From Phycisphaerales bacterium (GTDB lineage: Bacteria; Planctomycetota; Phycisphaerae; Tepidisphaerales; Tepidisphaeraceae), in NCBI GenBank assembly GCA_003153655.1, contig PMAK01000089.1, forward strand, positions 7,878 through 24,938: a stretch of DNA of 17,061 nucleotides, in the 5' to 3' direction. The first letter of the stretch is position 1. Each line of letters starts with the position of its first letter. Below, piece after piece: positions 7,315-16,114 of the stretch. The notes under the pieces were generated by a model, which was not told the DNA's origin, ran no database searches, and saw only the letters and a list, made by a program, of their open reading frames with translations. Made by a program: the position numbers and the translations under genes.

Positions 7315-8910
7315 TCATTTCCGGGCCAATTCAAACGAAATCGATCTCCCAAACACCTCTTCAAACCAATCTCTTTTTCTTCTCGCTCCCCAGATTTCCA
7401 ATTCCGCGTCTGACTTGGCGGTCAGCACACATTTCACTTTTCGATTCTCAATTTTACATCGCAGATCCTGAATCACCGAACTATGGCTCCGATCCAGACC
7501 ATCGGAGAGCCGCAATAGGGCCGCGCCAACATCCACAATCCGCCGCATTCGACTGGACAGAGAAGAGTACACATCGTGCGAGGCTTTCGGCGTCGCTTTC
7601 CGGTGATAGCGGGCGATGTTGGCCACCACCTTGATCTCTTCATCGGAAAAGTTCTTCAAATCACCGTGGAGAATCAGGTACATGCTATGTTTGTGGTGCT
7701 TTTCTCGCCCGATATGCCAGCCGATATCGTGAAGCAGTGCGCCATATTCGATCAATTCTCGCTCGGCGGCACTCATGCCATGCAGCAGAGCGAGTTCGTC
7801 AAACAACTTCATACAAATCCGCGCCACCTGCTCGCTATGCGTCTTGTGCCAATCGCTGCGTCGGGCGAGATCGATCACCCCGCGACGGCGTGGGTCGGGA
7901 AGTTGACGACGAATCGCCAGGTCCGGCAAATGCCGCGAAAGATAGTCCAGCAAAATTCCCTCGCGGAGGGCCGATGGACAGATTTCGATTCGCTTTAGTC
8001 GCAGGCGTCGAAACAATTCGCTTACCAGAACTGCGCCGGCCACGATCTGGTCTTTTCGCTGATCGTCCAGCCCGCGAATCTTGGCGCGATCCTTCGATCG
8101 GCTTTCCAGTAACTGCGCCAGAAGTTTTTCAAGACGCCCCCGCTCGATAATTTGCGGATGATCCGCGGCATTCCCATTATGCTGCGGCTCGGAGCCGCAC
8201 ATCGCCGCGAGGTTTTCCAGTGTCCCACTGGTTCCAATCGCTTTCACGGGACGGAGCGCCTCAATCTGCTCTACCAATGGCGTCAGCTCCTTGTCGTACT
8301 GCTTTAAAAGGTGCTGGTGGTCGGCATCACTGATCGGATCAGATTTGACAAACTGCGCTGTCATCCGCGCGGCGCCCAGTTTTCGGCTTTCCAGAAGGCT
8401 CGCCTGCTTGTCATCACCCACAACGAATTCCACGCTCCCGCCGCCAATGTCGATCATGAGATGCGGCTGCGAGCGCAGCGGCATGGCGTGTCGGACAGCA
8501 AGATAAATCAGGCGCGCTTCGTCCCGCGCGCTGACGACGCGGATATACAAACCCAATTGCCGCCGCACGCGTTCGATCAGATCGCCGCCATTCTCGGCTT
8601 CGCGCACCGCGCTCGTCGCCACGGCCACGATCTTTTCCGCCTGCCGCTGCTGCGCCGCCTGCTGAAATCGCTCAAGCACGCTGATGGCTCGATTCATGGC
8701 TTCAGCGGACAGCCGCCGGGAGGGAAAACTCAGCCGCCCGAGTCCGACCGGCTCTTTGAGCCGCCAAAGCGTCGTGATTCCGCCATCGGAATCCGCCTGC
8801 GCCACGATCATGTGAATGCTGTTGGACCCGACATCGATCGCCGCGAGGCGCAGCGATTCCCGGCTATCCGTTTTCGATCCCAATCGAGATGTGCCCGTGG
8901 CCACGGTCAT
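7315..8910 (-). CDS. Ppx/GppA family phosphatase with C-terminal HD domain
   Basis: Probable exopolyphosphatase or (p)ppGpp-pentaphosphate phosphohydrolase of the ASKHA fold. AAIDVGSNS (23-31) is phosphate loop 1, SARDEARLIY (127-136) is the segment carrying the catalytic acidic residue, DIGGGSVEF (154-162) is phosphate loop 2, and GTSGTLENLA lies at 227-236. The C-terminal part is an HD domain: HSEQV (His359), LLHDIGW (His395-Asp396), and the HHKHS cluster at 406-410, likely metal ligands. At 531 residues it matches long Ppx proteins such as E. coli Ppx (513). Sequence alone does not decide between polyphosphate and pppGpp as substrate. No ribosome site precedes the ATG at 8910. TATATT lies about 10 nt upstream, so the gene may be transcribed as a nearly leaderless message besides read-through from the Nudix gene; this is inference. 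Confidence 0.9.
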   Translation of the reverse strand: MTVATGTSRLGSKTDSRESLRLAAIDVGSNSIHMIVAQADSDGGITTLWRLKEPVGLGRLSFPSRRLSAEAMNRAISVLERFQQAAQQRQAEKIVAVATSAVREAENGGDLIERVRRQLGLYIRVVSARDEARLIYLAVRHAMPLRSQPHLMIDIGGGSVEFVVGDDKQASLLESRKLGAARMTAQFVKSDPISDADHQHLLKQYDKELTPLVEQIEALRPVKAIGTSGTLENLAAMCGSEPQHNGNAADHPQIIERGRLEKLLAQLLESRSKDRAKIRGLDDQRKDQIVAGAVLVSELFRRLRLKRIEICPSALREGILLDYLSRHLPDLAIRRQLPDPRRRGVIDLARRSDWHKTHSEQVARICMKLFDELALLHGMSAAERELIEYGALLHDIGWHIGREKHHKHSMYLILHGDLKNFSDEEIKVVANIARYHRKATPKASHDVYSSLSSRMRRIVDVGAALLRLSDGLDRSHSSVIQDLRCKIENRKVKCVLTAKSDAELEIWGARRKRDWFEEVFGRSISFELARK

Positions 8911-9009
8911 CAGCAACTGAATATACCATCAACCGCGCGGAACACGCAGATCACGGTAGTCACCGGAAGGAAATGCAAATATTAGGAATTCTTAATAATC
9001 CGAATCAGC

Positions 9010-9480
9010 TCAGGGCAATGGAATCCGCATATGCGGCTTGGCCGGGCTATCCACAAGAATGTACCCCTGAATATCCCGAATCGCATCGCGATTATCTTTC
9101 CACATGAATACCCGATCCGCGTCGGCCGCGGGAACCCATCGAGCCGCATCGTGTTCTTCGTTCAGGATAACTTGCTCTTCGCGGGTCACGATCGCGCAGA
9201 ACGGAATGCAGAGCCACATCGTGTCAGTTGATGCAATGTAAAAGACGCTGACCTGATCCAGGCGGTAAAGCTCCGTGGGGATAAGTCCCGCCTCCTCGCG
9301 CAACTCTCGAACGACCGTTACGACGGCCGATTCGTCTTTTTCGCTTGTGCCATAGATCGGCTGCCACGTTCCGCCCATGTAGTCATCCTTGCTTCGCCGA
9401 AGTTGCAGAAATTCGTACCCATCCCCGCTTGCGGTGGGGCGGGTGACGTAGCAACTCACCATGTCGTAGCGGATTTGCAT
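9010..9480 (-). CDS. Nudix (NUDT/dNTP pyrophosphatase-like) hydrolase
   Basis: A 156-residue Nudix hydrolase expected to cleave a nucleoside diphosphate linked to another moiety. The Nudix box is complete: Gly44, five residues, Glu50, seven residues, then RELREEAGL at 58-66, with Glu62 and Glu63 binding metal. GGTWQPIYG just before the box and EEHDAARWVP after it are typical of the dATP/dihydroneopterin-triphosphate pyrophosphatase (NudB/MutT-like) group, though substrate cannot be assigned from this alone. It is the first of four same-strand genes that all work on, or derive from enzymes working on, phosphoanhydrides. It diverges from the 664-residue protein with 51 nt between the start codons, so their promoters must overlap. 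The ATG has no evident ribosome site. Confidence 0.92.
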   Translation of the reverse strand: MQIRYDMVSCYVTRPTASGDGYEFLQLRRSKDDYMGGTWQPIYGTSEKDESAVVTVVRELREEAGLIPTELYRLDQVSVFYIASTDTMWLCIPFCAIVTREEQVILNEEHDAARWVPAADADRVFMWKDNRDAIRDIQGYILVDSPAKPHMRIPLP

Positions 9481-9531
9481 GCGTTGAATGCGAAAAAAAC
9501 AAGATATTCCATTCCGCGGAGGTTGAAAAGG

Positions 9532-11526
9532 ATGCGATCATTGATGAATCGGCGTACAATTGGAATGTATTTTGAGGCGATTACGGAGGACAACATCTTG
9601 AAGGTCATCGGTGAAAGCATCACCGCGCGCGATGCCAGTGGAGAGTTGCGATCGCGCATCGCGACGATCTTTCCGCACGCGCAAGTCATCGTCACACTCC
9701 CCGGCATCCACGCCGGCCAGCGGCTGGCATTCATCGATTCTCTGAATGCCGCCCGCGCCGAACAGGGCCGGCCGCCGCTTTCCGAGGCAGAGGAGTGCGC
9801 CGAGATGGAGCAGTCCGTCGATTTGTTCGTCGAAGAGCAGGGGGCATTCATCCGGCCCGATCCCGCGCGGATGGATTTGGCCCTGGCGGCGGATGATCTG
9901 CTTCAAGAGGTCATGCCCAAGCGGCTGATCAAATTCCTGTTTCTAACGGATCGCCGTGTCCGCGATGTACTGAAACAACGCGGCGAATGCTGGCGGATGT
10001 TCCTGCCGCCCACCGATCCCAAGGAAATCAGCCGGACAATCGTCGAAGCGCGATCCGCCATCGAAGGCCGCGCGATTTACTATTACAGCCCCATCACAGG
10101 AACACGGCTCCTGACACATGAAAGCCTCCGCAACCTTGCGGATCTGGACGATGCCGAGCTGCGAAAGCATATTGTCGAAATCGCCACCTATGCCTCGCGC
10201 CGCAATCGCAACGGATATTGCGAGATCGAGGTCTTCATGGCCAATCCCGGCATGGACGCCGCGGATTTCGATCGCGCGGGCAGCTCTTCGCCCGAGAGAC
10301 TTCGTCCCGATTTCGATGCACTTTGCCTGAAAATACAGAGCACAATTCCGCCTGCTTATCAAGTTGACGATCTAAATGACGCCTCTTGGCGGATGCGCAT
10401 TTTTGCGCGATTGATGATGCAAAAAGACAATGCCCTGGCGGACGAGCAAACCATGGGACTCGACCCGGATTTCTCGATGCGCGTGGAATGGCTGCCCGGT
10501 GGGCGCATCGAAGAGGGAGAGTTGATCCTTGATCCCGCAATTGAGGAGGGATATGGCCACAAGCAGGAAAAACAGATGTCTCCCGTCGTGCGCGGGTTGA
10601 TCCTGAATCTCGTGCAGGAGTTCGGCGATCTGGAATACATCAATCTGGGAAGCGTGCAGCCGTCACCCAGACGAAACGAAAACCGAGGCGGCCGCCGCGA
10701 GGTATACGTCGCACAAATCAAGCAACGCTGCGCCCCAACCGAAGTGCTTCAGATCGTTCGCATGCAGAAGTGGGGCGTTCGCGAGCGTCTTAATAAGGAC
10801 AAGAGCCTGGAAGAGGCCATGATCGAGGCCGAGGAATATACGGAATATATATCGGATCGACGCCTCGCCTGCCGCCAACTGGGAATGAACCTCGTACTTT
10901 TCCAGCGTGCCCTAAAAGTCAGCGAGGAATACACCGGCTCCAATGTTCGTTATCGGGGCCGCCGAATCTGGTCGCCCTATTTTCAGCGAGATTACATCTC
11001 AGGCATCCCCACGGACCAGGTTCTTGCCAGAAAGCTGGCCGATCCCAGATATGCCGTGAGCTTTGCCCGCTTGTTTGGTCAGGCGGCCGCCACCAACATG
11101 ATCGTCGGACGGGCGGAATTGAGCGGCGAGGTCGTCTTTGACGTCGGCGACGAAATTGTCGTGGAGAATTCGGCCGGCCTGCCAAGCCGGATCATCGTTG
11201 CCGATCACGTCGGAACGTTTGTTGATTGGCGGGGATCCCTGGAGTCGCGGGCATCGGAATATGGCCGGCCGATCAAGATCCGTTTGGCGGCCATCACCGA
11301 TCGCGATCAATTCATCAACGCTTTTTTATCGGGTTTCACAGAGCGTTTCGTTCACATCAAGGAAGAATACATCAAGCATCGCCGCGCCTTCGATACTTTG
11401 TTCAAGCATCGCCCGTGGGATCCCGCCGGCTCGCATGCGTGTCGATGGTCACATGTCCTGGAACGGCTGCGCTATGCCGATGCACACAAGCTATCTCAAC
11501 TGATCGCTGCGCAGATTCGCCAGTGA
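9532..11526 (+). CDS. Large conserved-looking protein of unknown function
   Basis: A 664-residue cytoplasmic protein with no signal peptide or membrane segment. GGAGG at 9518-9522 lies 9 nt upstream of the ATG at 9532, which fixes the start; the frame stays open further upstream only across the divergent Nudix start. I do not recognise the family. An acidic, helix-rich N-terminal half contains IYYYSPITGTRLLTH (182-196). The middle has RVEWLPGGRIEEGELIL (317-333) and VYVAQIKQ (391-398), then a charged helical stretch, LEEAMIEAEEYTEYISDRR. The C-terminal part contains ATNMIVGR (520-527) and, ten residues on, VVFDVGDEI (534-542). That spacing of Asn522 and Asp537 recalls the N...D metal-binding pair of protein- and PI-kinase-like folds, but the usual catalytic HxD is not visible before it, so this is only a hint. 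Two terminators follow the gene. Divergence from the Nudix gene suggests shared regulation. Confidence 0.85.
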   Translation: MRSLMNRRTIGMYFEAITEDNILKVIGESITARDASGELRSRIATIFPHAQVIVTLPGIHAGQRLAFIDSLNAARAEQGRPPLSEAEECAEMEQSVDLFVEEQGAFIRPDPARMDLALAADDLLQEVMPKRLIKFLFLTDRRVRDVLKQRGECWRMFLPPTDPKEISRTIVEARSAIEGRAIYYYSPITGTRLLTHESLRNLADLDDAELRKHIVEIATYASRRNRNGYCEIEVFMANPGMDAADFDRAGSSSPERLRPDFDALCLKIQSTIPPAYQVDDLNDASWRMRIFARLMMQKDNALADEQTMGLDPDFSMRVEWLPGGRIEEGELILDPAIEEGYGHKQEKQMSPVVRGLILNLVQEFGDLEYINLGSVQPSPRRNENRGGRREVYVAQIKQRCAPTEVLQIVRMQKWGVRERLNKDKSLEEAMIEAEEYTEYISDRRLACRQLGMNLVLFQRALKVSEEYTGSNVRYRGRRIWSPYFQRDYISGIPTDQVLARKLADPRYAVSFARLFGQAAATNMIVGRAELSGEVVFDVGDEIVVENSAGLPSRIIVADHVGTFVDWRGSLESRASEYGRPIKIRLAAITDRDQFINAFLSGFTERFVHIKEEYIKHRRAFDTLFKHRPWDPAGSHACRWSHVLERLRYADAHKLSQLIAAQIRQ

Positions 11527-11602
11527 AGATTCGCCGCGGGATTCTGCGGTCTGTTATGTGATGTATGTCGCGCGATTTCCGCCATGTCTCGCGAAGACCC
11601 AT

Positions 11603-11621
11603 CTCCCCATCGGGAGTTTTT
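11603..11621 (+). terminator. Intrinsic terminator of the 664-residue protein gene
   Basis: CTCCC, loop CATC, GGGAG, followed immediately by TTTTT: a compact 5-bp stem with a tetraloop, 77 nt after the stop codon at 11526. The form is textbook although the stem is short. Confidence 0.65.
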
Positions 11622-11676
11622 AATATTTGCCTTGATCCTGCCGATAGGCTTCGCAGGTCCGGAATTTTCGTGATGG

Positions 11677-11718
11677 AAACGCTGCACGTTCACCCCTGAC
11701 GTTGCAGCGTTTTCTTTT
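11677..11718 (+). terminator. Second, stronger intrinsic terminator
   Basis: AAACGCTGCACGT (11677-11689) pairs with ACGTTGCAGCGTTT (11699-11712) around a 9-nt loop, with one bulged base, and is followed by a T-rich tail with TTTT at 11715-11718. The A-run on the 5' arm would also give a U-tail on the minus strand, so it could stop read-through from the convergent glycosidase gene ending at 11775. A bidirectional role is inference. Confidence 0.7.
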
Positions 11719-11774
11719 GCCTGTCGCGAATATTCAATATGCAAATCATTTTCGTAATCCGGCTCACAGCCCGG

Positions 11775-14700
11775 TTACGTGTGCCGGGGCTTCTTTTTGC
11801 TTACATGGATGTTCTTGGTCGCGATGCTGGGAGTCGCGATCGAACCACTCGTCTGTTGTGTGCCAATCGAAGATGATGTCGTTGCGGGAACCGTTGCGGA
11901 GAGAAGCTCAATGCTTGGAAGTGAGGGAATCGAGATCGATTGGCCGAGGCGAGTTACGAATGCGGTGAAATCGGTGCCGCTGATGACGCCGTCATTGTCG
12001 TAATCCACATACCAATCCGTCGAGTTCGTTTGCGTGCCAATCAACGTGACCAACTGCGTGAAGTCATCGCCGGTGACGGCTCCCTGTCCGAGGAAATCGC
12101 CGTATAGACGCCAGAACGTGTAGTCCTGAGTTGTGGACATATTCAGTCCCTGGCCGCTGGTGACGCCGCTTGCAGCCACGACCAACTCATAAGCCCCATC
12201 AGGCAGCGAGCCGCCAATATCAGCCGACCCCGTGAAGGTCAGCACCCATGTCGTGCTCGACCCACTGTTCGGCGTGAGCGCGAAGTTTACCGGCGTTGAG
12301 GCACCGCCTGTTTGCGAGAGGAAGTCCAGTGTGATTGCGCCAGCGCTTAGCGTTACCGCTTCGTTGAAAGTGACCGTAAGCGAATCGACCATCGAACGTT
12401 GGGCGTTGCCGTTGTTCACCTGGAAGCTCGAAACAACCGGCGCCACCGCCGTCGTGACGCTGGCATGGCCGCCAATGCCATTCATTCCCGCGGTAACCGT
12501 GTATGTGCCCGGCGTCGAACCGAGGGACGCGAGGCCGCTGCCGTTGATCGAGTTGCCGGTGCCGGTGATTGTCCAGCCGAACGTTGGCGAACTGATGGCA
12601 TTTCCGAATTGATCCGCGGCACTTGCGGAGAATTGTTCCGTTGCGCCGGTAGCAACCGTGACGTTGGAGGGTGTCACGGTAATACCCGTCGGTGTCTGTT
12701 GCACGGTGACAGCGACGGAACTGGTGGTAAACGCACCGCCGGCATCGGTGATCGTGACGGTGAAGTTATAGCTGCCGGCCTTACTGAAATTCGCCGTGAT
12801 ATTCTTGGCGGCGCTGGTGCCGTTGGTGTTGCCCGTATAAATAATGCTGGCCGGCCCAGTCGAGCTCCAGGTGTAATTCAGCCCGGCATTGCTGCCATTT
12901 TCCGATCCAAGCGCGCTCAAACCGGTAAATGTGCCAGTCACGGGACTGGGACTTGCCGCCGCTGCTGTGGCGACTACCGGCGTGGGCGTCAGATCGATCA
13001 CGGTCATCGAATATGCCGGGAACATATAGCTGAAATTATTGCCGGCGAAGCTCAGGCTCGTCGTGAAATTTGCCAGCGATGCCGCGCCGTTGCTTGTCAG
13101 GCTCTGCGCATAATCCTGCGCCTCGCCGTATTGCCAGATCTGCGCCTGGCCGCTCGCATTGAAACCCGGCACGCTGAACTGTTCGGTGATGTTCGCGTCG
13201 GGGTTTTTGTTGATCACCATGAGATCGAGATGGCCGTTGGGTTCGAGGATCGAATAGACGGCCATCTCGCTATAGTTGCTGACAGCCGAGACGACGTCGC
13301 CGCCGCTTTGGATCATCTTGGAAGCCAGTTCCTCACCGAAATAGCTGGGATAGGGCACATACGGGCCGGTAATGGGGGAGTTGTTGTCATTAGCGGAGCC
13401 CAGTAATCCTTCATCTCCGCCCTGACGCCAGCCGTATAGAGTCGGCGAGTTGTTTCCGCTGGTCGTCCAACCATTACGCAAGTCCCAAACGAGCCCGCCG
13501 GTATATCCGCTGTCCAGCAGGCTGCCGACGGAATCCGCGATGAACAAGCCATTGACCAGGCTCCCCATCTGCTTTCCCGGAGTGCCGTAGTTCGAGTTGA
13601 ACTCGGTCGCCATGATCTTGACGCCTGCCGCGGCACTGCTTCCCACTGTCGCCACGAGCATCGCCTCGTAATCGCTGTACCGCGTGGACCAATCCAAAGT
13701 GCTGCCCGCGTCCGAAACCGTGTCGTTCAGCAGGAATGAATCGCTCTCCGCGCCGGGTCCCTGCATGTAACTGTGATCGGAAATGAAACCCGGCACAAAC
13801 CCGTCGGCAAATCCGTCCGTCAGGACGTTTCGGGTCCAGTTGTTGTCCGACGCGCCTGTCGGATCTCCGCTGTCGATACCTATGAGAATCAACGGAAGAT
13901 TCGCTTGATCGGATTTAACGAAGCTGGCAAATTGGCTTGCGAATAGGGCGTAGGCGGCCGGGTAGTTGTAAGGTGAGGTGCTGTTGCCGCCTATTCCAGT
14001 GGGGCTGTGATTGTCGATCTCCCAGGTCCCATATTGCTCGTTGCCGATTTCCCAATCGGTGATGTTCGAAAACGGCGCAGCGTGGTTGATCCGCAGAAAG
14101 TTCAGTCCGTCATTGGTCCCAAGCGGTGAGGCGGCGCGCAAGCTGGCCCAGTATCCGACCGTCTGCCCGACAAAGGTTTGCGTCGTCCAAGATACGATGT
14201 CGCCGATGCTATTGTAGGTCGGGATCCACTCGGTTCCGTTGCCGATCACCGTCGTGTCGGTTGGCGATCCCACGAGATAGGCAAGTTCGGCCTCGGCCTC
14301 CTGCGGGCTGCCCGATCCGTAGTCCGTGGTGACCAGCCCCGTCCCGCCCACACTTTGAATAAATTCGGCGAACTGAGCGACCGTAATCGCGCTTGGATCG
14401 TCGTCGTTGCTCGATTGATTGAAGTGGTAGGCATCCGAACTCGACCCGCCTGGGAACCGATATAGATTCAGCCCGGCCGCTTCGACCATCGCCTGGGTTT
14501 GGGCCGTGGTCAGATCGCTATCCCACCAATCGATGTTCACGCCGACCACGTTGACCGACGTCGGAACGATCACCGTGCCGATGTTGACTGTCGTGGACAC
14601 GGTCGGAGGTATCGCCCCGATTCCCGTTTCCATCGGGCCCACGGCTGGCTGAAACGTGTATGAAGCGTTGGACGGAAGCTGATACGTCGCAAATGTGCCG

Positions 14701-15995
14701 GTCTCGCCGGCGTACGTCAGAATGTTGAATCCGTCGCTGACCGAAGGCGTATATCCATTGGCCAAAGTTGCCGTGAGTTCGCCGCCGAGCGTCGCGGCTC
14801 CTCCGGCCGTGAGGGAGCCGAATAGCAAAGCCGCCGCCGGGCCGCCGAGCACCGAATTCAGAATCCCCGTGCTGGTCTGCGCGAAAGCTCCCGTGACGTT
14901 CGCTGTGTCACCCTCGCCGAGGGAGATCGTTCCGCTATTGGAGACGCTGGCGGCATTGAACAGCGCGCTCGTGTGTCCGGACGGCCCAAATTTCGCATCA
15001 TCCCAATAGACGGAACCTCCAGCGGTGCCCGAAAGGCCGGTGTACGCTCCGGCCTGCAGCGCAATCGTTGCTTTGACCGCGCCGGATGGCGCAACGGCAG
15101 ACAATGAAACGAGATTCCAACCTTGGTTGCCAACTGAGCCAGCAAGCGGGCCGCCTGCTGCGCTGGTCGAAGTCAGGGCTGTTATCCCTGTCGATCCCGT
15201 AAGCTGATTGCCACTGGCGTCGTAGAAGAAGACATTCAGAAACGCCCCCTCCGGGCCGGTCAGCTTGGCCGTCGAGGGAGTCATTGCGTAAGCGGATACG
15301 GTGTAGGAAATGCCGGCGGTCACGGAGAATGATTGGTTCATCCCAGAGTTCGGCCCGGATTGCACTACGGATTGCAATCCGCTGAATGCGAATTGCGTGC
15401 TGATATATGTGGAGTTCCAGTCGCCCCAACCGTTGGGAGGAGTCGTGCTGTTAGTGGCCGACGGGGCCTCAAAATCTGGGTTTCCGATCAGGTTCGCTCC
15501 CACGCCAGAGGTGGCGACTCCAGATTGAAGCGTCAGTATACCGCCCGAGTTTTGGTTGAAAGCGCCGCCGACGTTTAAATCGCTTCCCGCGTTAACCGTG
15601 ATTGAACCACTGTTAGTCAGCCTCGCTCCGGATGCGATTGTTAAGGTTGCGCCGCTCAGCATCAGGCTGCCGGTGGCATTTATTGATGAATTGGCCACGG
15701 CCGAAAGCGTGCCATTTGTAACGTTGAGTATGTCGCCCGAGACGGAAATGCTGTCCACAGACGCGTTGCCCGTAAGCGTAACCTGAATGCCACTGGGTTG
15801 GCTGATGACAACATCGCTTGTCGAATTTGGAACCGCATCAGAACTCCAGTTGCTTGCGGTGCTCCACGATCCGCTGCCGGCGCCAACCCAACTTATCGCG
15901 CTCAGGAGGAGGCGTTGCTCCAGCGGCTCAATGCGGGAGCCGACCAATCGTCGAATCTTTCGATGCCGCTTTTGATTAGACGACTTTCGCAACAT
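11775..15995 (-). CDS. LEPR-XLL modular extracellular glycosidase with dockerin
   Basis: A 1406-residue exported protein. Basic residues 1-21 are followed by EPLEQRLLLSA (about 23-33), the planctomycete LEPR-XLL-type signal segment. About 35-165 and 340-460 are glycine/serine/asparagine-rich beta repeats of the autotransporter-associated kind. About 168-335 (NLIGNPDFE to VYWDDAKFG) resembles a CBM4/9-like carbohydrate-binding module. About 470-1000 is a clan-A glycoside hydrolase domain, nearest in style to alpha-L-arabinofuranosidases (GH51-like): WEIGNEQYG gives acid/base Glu653 and MATEFNS nucleophile Glu798, and a C-terminal beta domain ends in SMTVIDL. Then come a PKD-like module (about 1015-1095), a Big2-like module (about 1097-1180), a SwmB-like module (about 1181-1295) and a dockerin-like pair with calcium loop DYDNDGVISGTDF (about 1297-1350), ending in a basic tail KKKPRH. 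It probably degrades plant or exopolysaccharide arabinan-type polymers; the substrate is inferred. GAGG lies 11 nt before the ATG. Confidence 0.9.
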   Translation of the reverse strand: MLRKSSNQKRHRKIRRLVGSRIEPLEQRLLLSAISWVGAGSGSWSTASNWSSDAVPNSTSDVVISQPSGIQVTLTGNASVDSISVSGDILNVTNGTLSAVANSSINATGSLMLSGATLTIASGARLTNSGSITVNAGSDLNVGGAFNQNSGGILTLQSGVATSGVGANLIGNPDFEAPSATNSTTPPNGWGDWNSTYISTQFAFSGLQSVVQSGPNSGMNQSFSVTAGISYTVSAYAMTPSTAKLTGPEGAFLNVFFYDASGNQLTGSTGITALTSTSAAGGPLAGSVGNQGWNLVSLSAVAPSGAVKATIALQAGAYTGLSGTAGGSVYWDDAKFGPSGHTSALFNAASVSNSGTISLGEGDTANVTGAFAQTSTGILNSVLGGPAAALLFGSLTAGGAATLGGELTATLANGYTPSVSDGFNILTYAGETGTFATYQLPSNASYTFQPAVGPMETGIGAIPPTVSTTVNIGTVIVPTSVNVVGVNIDWWDSDLTTAQTQAMVEAAGLNLYRFPGGSSSDAYHFNQSSNDDDPSAITVAQFAEFIQSVGGTGLVTTDYGSGSPQEAEAELAYLVGSPTDTTVIGNGTEWIPTYNSIGDIVSWTTQTFVGQTVGYWASLRAASPLGTNDGLNFLRINHAAPFSNITDWEIGNEQYGTWEIDNHSPTGIGGNSTSPYNYPAAYALFASQFASFVKSDQANLPLILIGIDSGDPTGASDNNWTRNVLTDGFADGFVPGFISDHSYMQGPGAESDSFLLNDTVSDAGSTLDWSTRYSDYEAMLVATVGSSAAAGVKIMATEFNSNYGTPGKQMGSLVNGLFIADSVGSLLDSGYTGGLVWDLRNGWTTSGNNSPTLYGWRQGGDEGLLGSANDNNSPITGPYVPYPSYFGEELASKMIQSGGDVVSAVSNYSEMAVYSILEPNGHLDLMVINKNPDANITEQFSVPGFNASGQAQIWQYGEAQDYAQSLTSNGAASLANFTTSLSFAGNNFSYMFPAYSMTVIDLTPTPVVATAAAASPSPVTGTFTGLSALGSENGSNAGLNYTWSSTGPASIIYTGNTNGTSAAKNITANFSKAGSYNFTVTITDAGGAFTTSSVAVTVQQTPTGITVTPSNVTVATGATEQFSASAADQFGNAISSPTFGWTITGTGNSINGSGLASLGSTPGTYTVTAGMNGIGGHASVTTAVAPVVSSFQVNNGNAQRSMVDSLTVTFNEAVTLSAGAITLDFLSQTGGASTPVNFALTPNSGSSTTWVLTFTGSADIGGSLPDGAYELVVAASGVTSGQGLNMSTTQDYTFWRLYGDFLGQGAVTGDDFTQLVTLIGTQTNSTDWYVDYDNDGVISGTDFTAFVTRLGQSISIPSLPSIELLSATVPATTSSSIGTQQTSGSIATPSIATKNIHVSKKKPRHT

Positions 15996-16079
15996 GATTT
16001 GTTTTTCCTCGGTACGCCTGCCTGCCTATTCGCTGGAATGCAGAAATTGGATCGCGGTGCTGCAACAGAGACCAACGAA

Positions 16080-16106
16080 GCCGCCGACTTCGCCAAAGTC
16101 GAAGGC
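16080..16106 (-). promoter_or_regulatory. Hairpin at the predicted 5' end of the glycosidase mRNA
   Basis: On the minus strand CGACTT, loop TGGCG and AAGTCG form a 6-bp stem, extended outward by a G-U wobble, one mismatch and three more pairs (GCC/GGC). It would begin about 2 nt after the transcription start predicted from the -10 just upstream, leaving about 85 nt to the start codon. A 5'-stabilising or regulatory hairpin is the likeliest reading, by inference. Confidence 0.35.
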
Positions 16107-16114
16107 TGTTGACA

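Noticed and set aside
11768-11798. Hairpin AGCCCGG/CCGGGGCT with a following T-run at the glycosidase stop codon.
   Set aside because: The T-run is on the plus strand and is explained by the lysine codons of the KKKPRH tail; it could help stop plus-strand read-through, but two better terminators lie just before it.
12399-13406. A 335-codon plus-strand frame inside the glycosidase gene.
   Set aside because: Antisense shadow produced by the GC-rich third positions of the real gene; the translation is low-complexity and arginine/glycine-rich.
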